A DNA stretch of 45,277 bases from Opitutaceae bacterium (lineage in GTDB: Bacteria > Verrucomicrobiota > Verrucomicrobiia > Opitutales > Opitutaceae): NCBI GenBank assembly GCA_003151495.1, contig PLXR01000160.1:1-45277 (forward strand), read 5' to 3'. This document shows positions 32,097 through 41,298 of the stretch, piece after piece (within the stretch, counting starts at the first letter, position 1; each line of letters opens with the position of its first letter). The translations under genes and the position numbers were made by a program. Under the pieces are notes generated by a model that saw only the letters and a program-made list of their open reading frames with translations, searched no databases and had not been told where the DNA came from.

Positions 32097-33788
32097 TTAC
32101 TCGAGGCCCGTCACCGCGAGGTCCGTGGGATAAGTGACGCTGAATTTCAGGCGTATCTCCCGCTTCTCCCCGGGCTTCAGGTCGAGCTTCCACCCGAGGA
32201 TGCCCTGGGCGTCGGGCTTGACCGCGTCCGCGGTGGGCTCGACCTGGAGGACCTCGATCTTCTCGTGGCGGGACACCGGAACCTGATCCTTCACCAAGAT
32301 CACCGCCGGGACCCTCTTGTTGTTCGTCACCGTGATGAGGAACTCGTAGTTCACGCGGATCTCCTTGGAGATCAGCCCCAGGTCCTCGGTCAGGCGGTTG
32401 ATGAGCTTGCGTTCGACCCGGATCCCGTCGTCGACGCCGAGCGTGAGGTTGAACTTCTCGCCCGGCATGACCGCCTTGACCCGGCCGTTTGCGACAAAGG
32501 TGTCGTCCAGGAACACGGCCATCGGCCCGGCGAGGAGGGGGTAGTCGGAGCCGTTGGTGACATCCGCCCTGACAAAGGCGGCGGGCAGCACCTTGGGGGT
32601 CGACTGGAAGCTCAACTCCGCCGCGAGTGGCACCACGGCGATTCCGATCTTGTGGGGATCGTCGCCGCTCGGGATGTCGGAGGACCCCGGGATCCGGAAA
32701 GTCACGGACGAGCCGACCGCCCCGGCTGCCGACACCTGCGCGGTCTGGTCGGCGACGGAGAAGGTCTCCAGCGCCGCACCCTCCTCGTCCATGCGCAGCC
32801 GCGTGCCCGCGAGCGTGCCGCTGGACCGCGCGGCCGGCCTGTCCTCGTAGGCCCGCCCGCCCTCGGCCAGGGACTTCGCGAGCGCGAGCGGCTGGGCCTG
32901 GGCGACGATCCAGGGACGGAGCTCGGGGGCCGCGCCGTGGATCGCGGGGTGGGCGGTCGAGAGCGTGAGCTCGACCGCGCTCCAGTCCTCCCCCGTCCTC
33001 TGGCCGACCATCCCGAAGTAGCTGAGGGCCACCTTGCCGTCCGCGGTCGAGACCCGGGCGTCGTAGGCGGGCCTCCACCGGGCGTCCGCAAGGGCGTAGG
33101 TGAGCGAGAGCTGGAGCCTGCCCGCCTCTGCGGCGTTGACCCGCACGGTCACGGATTTTGCGCGGGCGCTGCCGGCGCCGCGCAGCTGCTCAAGCTCCGC
33201 GCTGAGCGCCGCTATCTTCGCGTTGAGGTCCGTGCGCGCGCGGTCGTTCGCCTGCTTCTCGCCGGCGATCTTCTCAAGGCTGGTCCGGTAGAATTCCAGG
33301 AGCTGCTGCCACTCCGCCGCGCCGGCCCGGGGGCCGGCCGCCCCCTCCTTGCCCGCTGCCGGGGGCGCCGCGGCCCCGCCGGCGATCTGCCCGACCAACT
33401 CCTTCTGCTGGTCAAGGATGGTCCCCCGGTCGCTCAGGGCGCGCAGGTCCTCCTGGCGGGCCCTGAGCTCCTCCTCGAGCGCCCGCACGCGCTCGTTGGG
33501 CGCCTTGTCGGGCCACACGGGATTGGGGGTGACGTCCAGGATCGTGATCCGGGCGGTGCCGGAGCCGGTGACGCGCAGGGAGTCGTCAATGAGGGTTGCC
33601 GGCAGCTTCGGGTACACGAGCTGCTGCTCCCCCGCCGCCAGGTCCACAGTCGCGGTCCGCGTGACGACTGCCCGGTCGAGGTACACGGTCACGGCCGAGA
33701 TGGCTGACTCGACCGGGATGCCCGCGACCGCCTCGCCGCAGGCCAGAAGGGCGATGCATCCCGCCGTCGCACGGAGGCCTATACGCAT
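32097..33788 (-). CDS. Mucoidy inhibitor A (MuiA)-family protein, DUF4140/DUF4139
   Basis: ATG 33788 opens a signal peptide (MRIGLRATAGCIALLACGEAVAG) on a 563-residue protein. DUF4140 starts with ISAVTVYLDRAVVTR (about 29-43) and includes ITILDVTPNPV. A coiled-coil at about 105-205 follows (RVRALEEELRARQEDL). DUF4139 covers the rest with LTYALADARWRPAYDARVS, GEDWSAVELTLSTAHP, and TNNKRVPAVILVKDQVPVS. The family name comes from a mucoidy effect of the Gram-negative prototype, but its biochemical role is not established. It lies between the two paralogous membrane genes, and its start is 52 bases after the stop of the larger one on the same strand. Confidence 0.9.
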   Translation of the reverse strand: MRIGLRATAGCIALLACGEAVAGIPVESAISAVTVYLDRAVVTRTATVDLAAGEQQLVYPKLPATLIDDSLRVTGSGTARITILDVTPNPVWPDKAPNERVRALEEELRARQEDLRALSDRGTILDQQKELVGQIAGGAAAPPAAGKEGAAGPRAGAAEWQQLLEFYRTSLEKIAGEKQANDRARTDLNAKIAALSAELEQLRGAGSARAKSVTVRVNAAEAGRLQLSLTYALADARWRPAYDARVSTADGKVALSYFGMVGQRTGEDWSAVELTLSTAHPAIHGAAPELRPWIVAQAQPLALAKSLAEGGRAYEDRPAARSSGTLAGTRLRMDEEGAALETFSVADQTAQVSAAGAVGSSVTFRIPGSSDIPSGDDPHKIGIAVVPLAAELSFQSTPKVLPAAFVRADVTNGSDYPLLAGPMAVFLDDTFVANGRVKAVMPGEKFNLTLGVDDGIRVERKLINRLTEDLGLISKEIRVNYEFLITVTNNKRVPAVILVKDQVPVSRHEKIEVLQVEPTADAVKPDAQGILGWKLDLKPGEKREIRLKFSVTYPTDLAVTGLE

Positions 33789-33840
33789 GGGGACACTTTG
33801 AGCATTCCCGACCGCCCTCCGCAATAGCGAACGGGCCGGT

Positions 33841-35757
33841 TCACCGGGTTCCCCCTGGAGTCGCGACCCACTCGAGCGCCCTGAGGCTCTCCCTGGCCTG
33901 CGCAAGGGAGGGATCGATCCTCAGCGCCGCGCGCAGGTGGAGGACGGCCTCGTCGAGCCGACCGGACCGCACCAGGGCGACGCCCAGGTCCGCCTCCGCC
34001 TCGGCGTCGTACGGGTCCAGCAGGGCCGCCTTCCGGAAGGCCTCGGCGGCCTCGGCAGCGCGGCCGAGAGAAAGGAGCGCCTTGCCAAGGTTGAACTGGG
34101 CCGCCTGCAGACGGGGATTGTCCCGCACCGCCGCCCTGAGGACGCCCGCGCCCTCCCCCGTCCGGCCCTGCGCAAGGAGGGCCGTCCCGATCCCCAGCTC
34201 GGCCTGGCCCCGGAAGTCCGGGTTGATCCGGCACACGGACTCGTAGGCCGCGATCCCCTCGGCGATCCTGCCCGCGCCGAGGAGCGCGACTCCCTCCTCG
34301 GCCCCCCGGTAGAACGCGCCGAGCGCGAGCGCCAGGAGCCATCCGACGGCCACGGAATAACCGAGGGCCAGGTAGACGGCGGCGCGCACCGCGGGCGCCA
34401 GGGGCGAGCGCGCAAGGGCCGCCTGCGACGGCGCGGGCTCGAACCCGGGGCGGGGCGGTCCGCCCCCGAGAAGGCGTTCCATCCCCAGGAAGCCGAGCGC
34501 TGCCAGGAGGGCGAGCGCCGGGATGAAGTCCACCAGGTATCGGCTCGTGGCCCCGGCGTAGGCGCAGATCGTCGCCGCGACGACGCCGAAGAGCACGGCG
34601 AGGACGGCGGCCGGCCCCGCCGCGCGCGTGCGCGCGCAGACGACCGGGACAAGCGCCGCCGCAAGGAGGAACGGGAGGTTCGAGAGGGTGCCGAAGAAGA
34701 ACTCGACCGGGAGGTGCCCCGGCGCGAGCGGCGGGCACACCGGCTCCCACACGAATGGGAACCCGCCGTGCCAGCGCAGGGGCTCGAGGAAGTAGAGGCG
34801 GAAATTGTCCCGGAGAAAGCGCGGATCGAACGAGCTCGTCCCGAACACGTTGTTCCCGGAGAGCTGGTAGTCGTGGCCGAACTGCAGGGCACTCCCGAAA
34901 CGGAGCCAGTTGAAGGCTGCAAGGCCCATGCCGACCGCCGAGATCGGGAGAAGCGCCGCCAGGGCCTCCCCCTTCCAGGGCGTCGCCCGCCCCTCCCTCA
35001 CCCGGGTCCGGAGCGACGCGGCCGCCGGCATGAACAGGATCACGGCCCCGAAGAGGAGCGACGGCCTCGCCCCGACCGCCAGGCCGTAGGCCAGGCTCGC
35101 TGCCGCGAGCCATCCCGCCCTGGGGCCTGGGCCGTGCCAGCCCCGCCAGAGGGCGGCGAGGCAGAGCATGACAAGCGCGAACGCGCAGCTGATCGACACC
35201 TCGTAGAGGCCGGGCCGCACAAGGAACACGGGAAGCGTCGTGACCGAGCCCAGGATGAGCGCGAGCGCCACCCCGGCCGCGGCCCCGACCTCCGGGAAGT
35301 ACCGCCGCCATGCGGCGACGGCCAGGGCGAGGGCGACCCCGTAGCCGAGGATGCTGAAGGCGAGGACGGCGCGGGCCTGGTGGAGGGGGGTCCCCGTGAG
35401 CGCGCGGTAGGGCCAGAAGAGGATCACGGCCGGGGTGACCCCGAAGTAGGCGTAGAGGTGTCCCTTGTAGTAGCTCAGGTCGATCAGGTTCCACGGCGGC
35501 CCCAGGAACGGCCTGTAGGTCACGAAATCGTAGGGGTTCGCCGCCTTCGCAAGCCCCGGCGGGGCCCCCCGTGCCAGCCACACGTGCCCCGCGCGGAACC
35601 CCTCGACGACCTGGTTGTACGGCTCCTCGGAGGCGGGACGCGCCGAGACGTACGATCGGCTGGCGGAAACGAGGGCCGTGAACCCCGCGACGACCGCGAT
35701 TCCGGCGATGGCGGCGGGGAGCAGGATTCGCAGGCGGTATGCCGCGGGGGCGATCAC
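33841..35757 (-). CDS. GT-C-like membrane protein with four C-terminal TPRs (copy D, paralogue of B)
   Basis: The start is uncertain: GTG 35757 gives 638 residues and places a membrane helix at the start. A GTG 10 codons upstream is possible. Extension to 35919 would run into the divergent GT2 gene. It has about ten membrane segments and landmarks shared with copy B: a first outward loop SEEPYNQVVEGFRAGHVWL, a GHLYAYFGVTPAVILF segment, FLVRPGLYEVSI, NWLRFGSALQFGHDYQLSG and GATSRYLVDF. From about residue 480, four TPRs follow (for example AEAFRKAALLDPYDAEAEADLG). It is read divergently from the GT2 gene at 35900 and precedes the MuiA-family gene. Glycan transfer is inferred from topology and context. 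Confidence 0.75.
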   Translation of the reverse strand: MIAPAAYRLRILLPAAIAGIAVVAGFTALVSASRSYVSARPASEEPYNQVVEGFRAGHVWLARGAPPGLAKAANPYDFVTYRPFLGPPWNLIDLSYYKGHLYAYFGVTPAVILFWPYRALTGTPLHQARAVLAFSILGYGVALALAVAAWRRYFPEVGAAAGVALALILGSVTTLPVFLVRPGLYEVSISCAFALVMLCLAALWRGWHGPGPRAGWLAAASLAYGLAVGARPSLLFGAVILFMPAAASLRTRVREGRATPWKGEALAALLPISAVGMGLAAFNWLRFGSALQFGHDYQLSGNNVFGTSSFDPRFLRDNFRLYFLEPLRWHGGFPFVWEPVCPPLAPGHLPVEFFFGTLSNLPFLLAAALVPVVCARTRAAGPAAVLAVLFGVVAATICAYAGATSRYLVDFIPALALLAALGFLGMERLLGGGPPRPGFEPAPSQAALARSPLAPAVRAAVYLALGYSVAVGWLLALALGAFYRGAEEGVALLGAGRIAEGIAAYESVCRINPDFRGQAELGIGTALLAQGRTGEGAGVLRAAVRDNPRLQAAQFNLGKALLSLGRAAEAAEAFRKAALLDPYDAEAEADLGVALVRSGRLDEAVLHLRAALRIDPSLAQARESLRALEWVATPGGTR

Positions 35758-35899
35758 CGCGCAGGAGTGGACCCAAACGGGTCCCACCTCAACACGGGAT
35801 TTTCGGGGGGCGCGTCCCGGACTGCGGGCGCGGCCTCCGCTCGTTCCATAAAAGCTTCCGTTGGCAGCGCGCGCCTTCCATTCTTTCCGCCTCCCGCCC
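35758..35899. promoter_or_regulatory. Divergent promoter region
   Basis: The 142 bases between the TPR membrane gene (minus) and the GT2 gene (plus) must drive both. I see no consensus boxes, operator repeat or other clear signal. Part of it may encode the N-terminus of the minus-strand protein if a GTG at 35787 is used. Confidence 0.3.
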
Positions 35900-36586
35900 A
35901 TGAAGCTCTCGATCGTCATCCCGTGCTACAACGAGGCCAGGACCATCCGCACCCTGGTCGAGCGGGTGCGCGCCTCACCCTTCCCCGACAAGGAGATCAT
36001 CATCGTGGACGACTGCTCCCGGGACGGGACCCGCGACGTGCTCCGCACCCAGATCGAGTCGATGGTGGACAGGATCATCTACCACGACGCCAACCAGGGA
36101 AAGGGGGCCGCGCTGAGGACCGGCTTTGCGGCGGCCACCGGGGACGCGGTCATCGTGCAGGACGCCGACCTGGAGTACGACCCCAACGAGTACCCGAAGC
36201 TCATGAAGCCCATCGAGGACGGCAAGGCCGACGTCGTGTTCGGGTCCCGGTTCATGGGCGGCGAGCCGCACCGGGTGCACTACTTCTGGCACATGATCGG
36301 CAACAAGTTCCTGACCCTTCTCTCGAACATGTTCACGAACCTGAACCTCACGGACATGGAGACCTGCTACAAGGTCTTCCGCCGCGACGTCCTCGCGAGG
36401 ATCCAGATCGAGGAGAACCGGTTCGGGTTCGAGCCCGAGATCACGGCGAAGGTCTCGAAGCTGAACGTCGTCATCTACGAGATGGGCATCAGCTACTACG
36501 GCCGGTCCTACGCCGAGGGGAAGAAGATCGGCTGGCGGGACGGCTTCAGGGCCCTCTGGGCGATCCTCAAGTACAACCTGCGCTGA
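35900..36586 (+). CDS. GT2 polyprenyl-phosphate mannosyl/glucosyltransferase-like (DPM1-type)
   Basis: The 228-residue cytoplasmic-face enzyme starts at ATG 35900. It has the GT2 signature [11 protein letters not shown] (7-17), VDDCSRDGT (37-45), metal-binding DADLEYDP with DxD at 88-90, GSRFMGG, and [13 protein letters not shown], the motif typical of dolichyl-phosphate-mannose/glucose synthase relatives. There are no membrane helices, as in the soluble DPM1 class. It would charge a polyprenyl phosphate with a sugar for GT-C enzymes such as those encoded nearby. The donor sugar cannot be told from sequence. It is 2 bases from the convergent TPR-GT-C gene. Confidence 0.9.
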   Translation: MKLSIVIPCYNEARTIRTLVERVRASPFPDKEIIIVDDCSRDGTRDVLRTQIESMVDRIIYHDANQGKGAALRTGFAAATGDAVIVQDADLEYDPNEYPKLMKPIEDGKADVVFGSRFMGGEPHRVHYFWHMIGNKFLTLLSNMFTNLNLTDMETCYKVFRRDVLARIQIEENRFGFEPEITAKVSKLNVVIYEMGISYYGRSYAEGKKIGWRDGFRALWAILKYNLR

Positions 36587-36588
36587 GC

Positions 36589-38523
36589 CTAGCGGGGGGC
36601 CGGGGGGCCGGCCTCGAGCCGGCGCAGCAGCTCGAGGCTCGCCCGCGCCATCGGGTAGCCGGGCCTGATCCTCAGGGCCGCCTCGAACTCCTCGATGGCC
36701 TCACGGTTGCGGCCGAGCTGGTAGAGGGTGTAGCCGAGGTTGTTGTGCGCCTCGGCGTAGCCGGGATCGAGGCGGATGGCCTCGCGGTACTCCTGCATCG
36801 ACCGCTCGATGCCGCCCTTGCTGGCGATCGCCATCCCCAGGTTGAAGTGGATCAGCGCCGGGTCGGCCCGGGAACGGAGCGCGGTCTCATACTGGTAGAT
36901 GGCCTCGTCCACGCGCCCCGACCGGAAGAGAACGCCCCCGAGGTTGTTGCGGGCCTCGCCGTCGCCGGGGTCAATCCGCAGCGCCCTCTGGAACTCCTCG
37001 ATCGCCTCCTCCGTGCGCCCGAGCCCCTCGAGCGCAAGGGCGGTGTCGTAGTGGAGCGGCGCCGAGTCGGGGGTCGGCGTGACGATGCCCCGGTACATGC
37101 GGAGGGCCTCCTCGGCGCGGCCCATGTGGAAGAGCGCCAGGCCCAGGTTCCTGCGGGCCTCGAAGTCCCACGGCTCGATCCTCAGGGCGTCCGTGAACTG
37201 CTCCGCCGCCTCGGAGTCCCTCCCCGCGAGGGCCAGCGCGCTCCCCAGGGCCAGGTGCGCGCGCTCGTTCGACGGGCGCCTCCGGACCGTGTCGCCCCAG
37301 AGCGAGATCTCGCTCCGGTAGTCGTAATTCCGGAAGGCCGTGAGCGTCCCCAGTGCCAGGGCGAGGGCGGCGAGCACCGGCGTGGCCCGCCTCCCGAGCC
37401 CCAGCCAGGCCCCGACGGAAAGCAGGGTCGTGACCGAGGCCAGCGGGAGGTACATCCGGTGCTCGGCCATGGGCTGGAACGCGACGGGCACGACGCTCGA
37501 GCCCGGGGCTAGGATCAGGAGGAACCACACCCCCGCGAATCCGAGAGCGGGCCGGCGCCTGAAGAGGAGGAGCGTGGCCGCGACCAGAGCGAGCAGGAGG
37601 CACGCCCACGGCACCGATTCCGCGACGCTCCCGAGCAGGTGGGTGCCGTAGTCGAACACGAGCGGGAAGGGCCAGAGGCTGAGCATGAGGTAGTGCACGA
37701 CGACCCACGACTCGACGAGCGCGTAGGACCACCACGTGTACCCGAGCCCGTACCCCACCCCCCGCCCGGCCAGGCCGGCCATCTGGAACACGAGGACGAG
37801 CCAGGTGGCGGCGAGCCCGGCGTAGAAACCCCCGCGGGCGAGCAGGGCGCCCCGGAAGCTCCCCGCCGCGAACGTCCGGTCGTACGCCAGCACCAGGAGG
37901 GGCGCCGTCACCATCACCTCCTTCGTCGCCATCCCGAGGAGGCAGGCGAGCACGCACAGGAGGCGCCACACGCGGCCCCCGCCCGGTTCCACGCCGCGGA
38001 TGAAGCAGTAGAGCGTCAGGAGATAAAAAAGGCCCATGAGCGACTCGGCCCTCTGGACCACGTAGGTGACCGCCTCGGTCTGAAGCGGGTGCACCGCCCA
38101 GAGGAGCGCCGCGAAGAGCGCCGGCATCGTCCGGTCCCTCTCCGTGAGGAACGCGCCCGGCAGCCGGGCCAGGGTTCGCCTCACGATCCCGAAGAGGGCA
38201 AGGGCTGCCAGGGCGTGGATCGCGAGGTTCGCGGCGTGGTAGCCCCGGGCGCCCTCGCCGCCCAGGGCGTAGTTGAGCGCGAGGGAGAGGCTAAGGACCG
38301 GCCTGCCGCGCACGGCCGGTTCCGTGGGCGCAAGCACCGAGCCGAGCCGGGAGAGGTGCTGGATCGAGGGGTTCCAGGTGATCCAGATGTGGTCGTCGTA
38401 GATCAGGGGCGCCGAGAGGGAGACGGCGTAGGCGGCGGCCGTCGCGGCGACAATCCCGAGGATGGGCGCCCACGGCAGCGCGGGGGGCGCGGGGACGACC
38501 GGGCTCTCGGGGGGGCTCATCAT
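36589..38523 (-). CDS. TMTC-like GT-C membrane protein with C-terminal TPR array (copy C)
   Basis: The 644-residue protein has about ten to eleven membrane helices. Its first outward loop reads YDDHIWITWNPSIQHL, with the D-D motif of the TMTC/O-mannosyltransferase-like GT-C family, and the next conserved piece is HPLQTEAVTYVVQRAESLMGLFYLL, a hallmark of this group. AEHRMYLPLA appears in a later loop. From about residue 400 to the end there are at least six TPRs (for example AIEEFQRALRIDPGDGEARNNLGG). The architecture is like eukaryotic TMTC protein O-mannosyltransferases, where the TPRs likely bind protein substrate. A bacterial role in protein glycosylation is inferred. Two ATG codons open the gene (38523, 38520). 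Confidence 0.85.
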   Translation of the reverse strand: MMSPPESPVVPAPPALPWAPILGIVAATAAAYAVSLSAPLIYDDHIWITWNPSIQHLSRLGSVLAPTEPAVRGRPVLSLSLALNYALGGEGARGYHAANLAIHALAALALFGIVRRTLARLPGAFLTERDRTMPALFAALLWAVHPLQTEAVTYVVQRAESLMGLFYLLTLYCFIRGVEPGGGRVWRLLCVLACLLGMATKEVMVTAPLLVLAYDRTFAAGSFRGALLARGGFYAGLAATWLVLVFQMAGLAGRGVGYGLGYTWWSYALVESWVVVHYLMLSLWPFPLVFDYGTHLLGSVAESVPWACLLLALVAATLLLFRRRPALGFAGVWFLLILAPGSSVVPVAFQPMAEHRMYLPLASVTTLLSVGAWLGLGRRATPVLAALALALGTLTAFRNYDYRSEISLWGDTVRRRPSNERAHLALGSALALAGRDSEAAEQFTDALRIEPWDFEARRNLGLALFHMGRAEEALRMYRGIVTPTPDSAPLHYDTALALEGLGRTEEAIEEFQRALRIDPGDGEARNNLGGVLFRSGRVDEAIYQYETALRSRADPALIHFNLGMAIASKGGIERSMQEYREAIRLDPGYAEAHNNLGYTLYQLGRNREAIEEFEAALRIRPGYPMARASLELLRRLEAGPPAPR

Positions 38524-38638
38524 GGGGACACGCCACGCTGCGCCGGGCGCACCCCCGACGCAATCCCGGGCGGGTCCGGCGGGACCGCGAGGAGGATATT
38601 GCCATCGGGGGCCCGGCGGAATTCCCTAGGGCCCGCCC
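38524..38638. promoter_or_regulatory. Divergent promoter region
   Basis: This 115-base gap separates the TMTC-like gene (minus) from a five-gene plus-strand operon. The sequence is GC-rich. I see no -35/-10 pair of good quality and no inverted repeat of note. Confidence 0.25.
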
Positions 38639-40339
38639 ATGATTGTCGACACGCTGGTCTGCCTCCTCCTGGTCCTGGGCGTCGCGTTCGGGCTGTCGCG
38701 CCCGATCGCGGGCCGCCTCGGGGTCACCCCGTCCGAGGGCCTGGTCGCCGGCGCGGCGCTCTCCCTGGTCCTCGCCTGGGGCGTCGCATGGGCCGTGTTC
38801 GCATCGGGCGCCCCCCTTTCCCTGTACTGGCTGGTCCCCGCCCTCGGCCTGGCGGGCCTCGCGGGCGGCATGGGCGGCGCGCGCGCCCTCCTGCGCGACC
38901 CCGCCGCCCGCGACCTTGCCGTCGGGCAGCTGATCGTCACCGGCTGGTGCATCGCGTGGCTCTCGTTCGTGCGCAGCCATTCCGGGGGCGCATGGCTCGG
39001 CGACTGGCTCGAGCACTGGCAGAGGGCCAACTTCTTCCTGCGCAACTGGCCCCGGGACAGGCTCTTCTTCGACACCTACCAGCTCCCCGCGAGACCTCCC
39101 CTCTGCAACGTGCTGACCGCCGTGTTCCTTCGGGTGACCCGGGCCGACTACGCGCACTACCAGGTCGTCATGGCGGCGCTCGCCAGCCTGGCCTACCTGC
39201 CGGTCGGGCTCCTGGCCGCGCGGTTCGGCGGAAGGCCCGCCGCGCGGGTGGCCGCGGTGGTCGTCATGCTCAACCCCCTCTTCGTCCAGAATGCGACCTA
39301 CCCCTGGACGAAGCTCCAGGCCGCCTTCTTCATCCTCTCCGGGCTCTACTTCTTCCTCAGGGTCCGGGACCAGGACGCCCCGCCCCGCACGGCAGGGGTC
39401 CTCTGCGCGATCTGCCTGGGCGGCGCCGTCGTGACGCACTACTCGGCGGGGCCGTACGTGGTCGTGCTGGCGGCCGCGTGGCTCTTCCTCGGGTCCCGCA
39501 CCGGCTGGACCCCGGCGTTCGCGCGCGCGACCGCCCTCTCCATCCTGGCCGGCGCGCTGGTCCTCGCCCCCTGGTTCCTGTGGTCGATGGCCGAGTACGG
39601 CGGGCGGGCGACCGTCCTCTCGAACACGAGCGTCTCGATGATGCAGAAGGCCCCCGGCAACCCGCTTGCGATCATGGCGCTCAACCTGCGCGACAGCCTG
39701 ATCCCCCCGCAGGTCCGCGGGTTCACGGGCACCCTTTTCCGGCAGGCGAGCCCCTGGGGCTCGCTCCGCGACCAGGCCTTCCTCGTCTACCAGCTCAACC
39801 CGCTGCTGGCGCTCGGGTGCGTCGGGTGGATCGCCGCGCTAAGCGAGTCGGCCCGGGCCGCCCGGGCCGCCGACCGCCGCGAGCGCCGCTTCTGGATCGG
39901 CGCCCTCGCCGGGATCGTCCTCCTGTCCTTCGCGACCTACGGCGACCGGGACCACTACGGGACCGGGCACATCTGCCTCCAGTCGCTCGTCCTCCTCGGG
40001 CTCGCGTTCCTGGCGTCGCGATGGGATGCGCTGGGGGCCCGCTGGAGGCGGCTCCTCGTCCTCGGCTGGGCGGTCGACTTCTCGCTCGGGATCGCCCTCC
40101 AGTTCGCGGTGGAGGACTTCGCGCCCGACCGCTGGTTCGCCCCCGGCGGGGGCCTCGAGGAGGCCTCGAGGGCCTACGGGGTCGTGGCGCAGGCCAACCT
40201 CGGCGAGAAAATCATCGCGCACCTCGCATATTTTGCCGACATTTCACGCACTCCTCCCGCGCTTGTGCTGGCGCTCCTGGGCGCCATCCTCTGCATGGCC
40301 CTCGTGCGCACCCGCCCGGCGCCGGACGAGCCCCGATAG
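38639..40339 (+). CDS. Polytopic membrane protein, GT-C-like (copy E)
   Basis: The 566-residue protein starts at ATG 38639 and has about twelve hydrophobic segments. After three N-terminal helices the first large outward loop is rich in acidic residues and Trp (GGAWLGDWLEHWQRANFF), and a RPPLCNVLTAVF helix follows, an arrangement recurring in verrucomicrobial and planctomycete glycosyltransferase-like proteins. Later features are LNPLFVQNATYPWTKLQAAFF and DRDHYGTGHI. The ordered helices and loop acids fit GT-C, but no diagnostic active-site motif is certain. It heads an operon with a GT2 enzyme 6 bases downstream. Confidence 0.7.
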   Translation: MIVDTLVCLLLVLGVAFGLSRPIAGRLGVTPSEGLVAGAALSLVLAWGVAWAVFASGAPLSLYWLVPALGLAGLAGGMGGARALLRDPAARDLAVGQLIVTGWCIAWLSFVRSHSGGAWLGDWLEHWQRANFFLRNWPRDRLFFDTYQLPARPPLCNVLTAVFLRVTRADYAHYQVVMAALASLAYLPVGLLAARFGGRPAARVAAVVVMLNPLFVQNATYPWTKLQAAFFILSGLYFFLRVRDQDAPPRTAGVLCAICLGGAVVTHYSAGPYVVVLAAAWLFLGSRTGWTPAFARATALSILAGALVLAPWFLWSMAEYGGRATVLSNTSVSMMQKAPGNPLAIMALNLRDSLIPPQVRGFTGTLFRQASPWGSLRDQAFLVYQLNPLLALGCVGWIAALSESARAARAADRRERRFWIGALAGIVLLSFATYGDRDHYGTGHICLQSLVLLGLAFLASRWDALGARWRRLLVLGWAVDFSLGIALQFAVEDFAPDRWFAPGGGLEEASRAYGVVAQANLGEKIIAHLAYFADISRTPPALVLALLGAILCMALVRTRPAPDEPR

Positions 40340-40345
40340 ACGCCC

Positions 40346-41287
40346 ATGACCGAATCCAGACCGACCGTCGCCATCGTGATCCCCGTGTACAACGAGGAGT
40401 CCGTGCTGCCCGAGCTCTTCGCCCGGCTGGAGGCGCTCTTCAGGGAGCACGCGGACTGCGGGTGGAGGGTCGTGTTCGTGAACGACGGGAGCCGCGACAG
40501 GACCTCCGAGATGGCCCGCGCGCAGGGCCTGCTCGACCCGCGCTTCCAGCTCGTCGAACTCTCGAGGAACTTCGGATTCCAGAGCGCCCTGGCGGCGGGG
40601 CTTGCCGCCGCCCGCGACGCGGACGCGGCCGTGACGATGGACGCCGACCTCCAGGACCCCCCGGAGGTGATCCCTGAGTTGGTCGCCGCCTGGCGCGCCG
40701 GGGCCGAGGTCGTCCGGGCCGTGCGCCGCTCCCGCCAGGAGACGGGTGTCCGCAGGGCCGGGTTCGACCTCTTCCACGCCGTGTTCGGCAAGCTCACGGA
40801 CATCCCGATCGAGTCGAACACGGGGACCTTCGGCCTCCTCGGCAGGCCCGCGCTCGAGGCCTTCGCCCACCTGCCCGAGAGGCACCGCTTCTTCCCGGGG
40901 CTCAGGGCGTGGATCGGCTTCGCCACGGCCGACGTCGAGTACGACCGCCAGGAGCGCGCCGCGGGGGCGCCGAAGCAGACCTTCCGGCGCCTCGTCCGGT
41001 ACGCGGTCGACGGGTTCTTCAGCTTCTCCTACCTGCCGCTCCGGTTCCTCACCTACACGGGGATCTTCGTGAGCGGGCTGGGCTTCGCCCTCGGGCTCTT
41101 CTTCATCGTGAAGCGCCTCCTCGGGATCGAGACCGCGTCGACGGGGTTCACGACCCTGGTCTCCGTCGTCACCTTCCTCGGCGGCATCCAGCTGATAGGC
41201 ATCGGCGTCCTCGGGGAATACCTCGGGAGGGTCTACGACGAGGTGAAGCAGCGCCCGATCTACCTGGTCAAGCCGCCTAGGCGCTGA
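40346..41287 (+). CDS. GT2 polyprenyl-phosphate glycosyltransferase (ArnC/GtrB-type)
   Basis: The 313-residue enzyme has a GT2 catalytic domain, with IVIPVYNEESVLPEL at 10-24, FVNDGSRDRT, RNFGFQSAL, and the metal motif MDADLQDPPEVIPEL (DAD at 99-101). Two C-terminal membrane helices follow (about 230-260 and 265-290), the second ending in GEYLGRVYDEVKQRPIYLV, a signature of GtrB/ArnC-like proteins. It transfers a sugar from a nucleotide donor to undecaprenyl phosphate at the cytoplasmic side. The lipid-linked product is the usual donor for GT-C enzymes on the other side. Its neighbours in the same operon (6 and 11 bases away) are such proteins. Donor sugar unknown. Confidence 0.93.
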   Translation: MTESRPTVAIVIPVYNEESVLPELFARLEALFREHADCGWRVVFVNDGSRDRTSEMARAQGLLDPRFQLVELSRNFGFQSALAAGLAAARDADAAVTMDADLQDPPEVIPELVAAWRAGAEVVRAVRRSRQETGVRRAGFDLFHAVFGKLTDIPIESNTGTFGLLGRPALEAFAHLPERHRFFPGLRAWIGFATADVEYDRQERAAGAPKQTFRRLVRYAVDGFFSFSYLPLRFLTYTGIFVSGLGFALGLFFIVKRLLGIETASTGFTTLVSVVTFLGGIQLIGIGVLGEYLGRVYDEVKQRPIYLVKPPRR

Positions 41288-41298
41288 CCCCGCGGCCC

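Noticed and set aside
36581..36594. CGCT/AGCG stem at the convergent GT2 and TMTC-like stops
   Set aside because: Only 4 base pairs. Not distinguishable from chance.
33937..37512. 1191-residue plus-strand open frame
   Set aside because: It crosses three real genes, including the GT2 gene, in another frame. Product is disordered and Arg/Glu/Gly-rich.
37639..40677. 1012-residue plus-strand open frame
   Set aside because: Runs antisense to the TMTC-like gene and out of frame through the membrane gene at 38639. No plausible protein.
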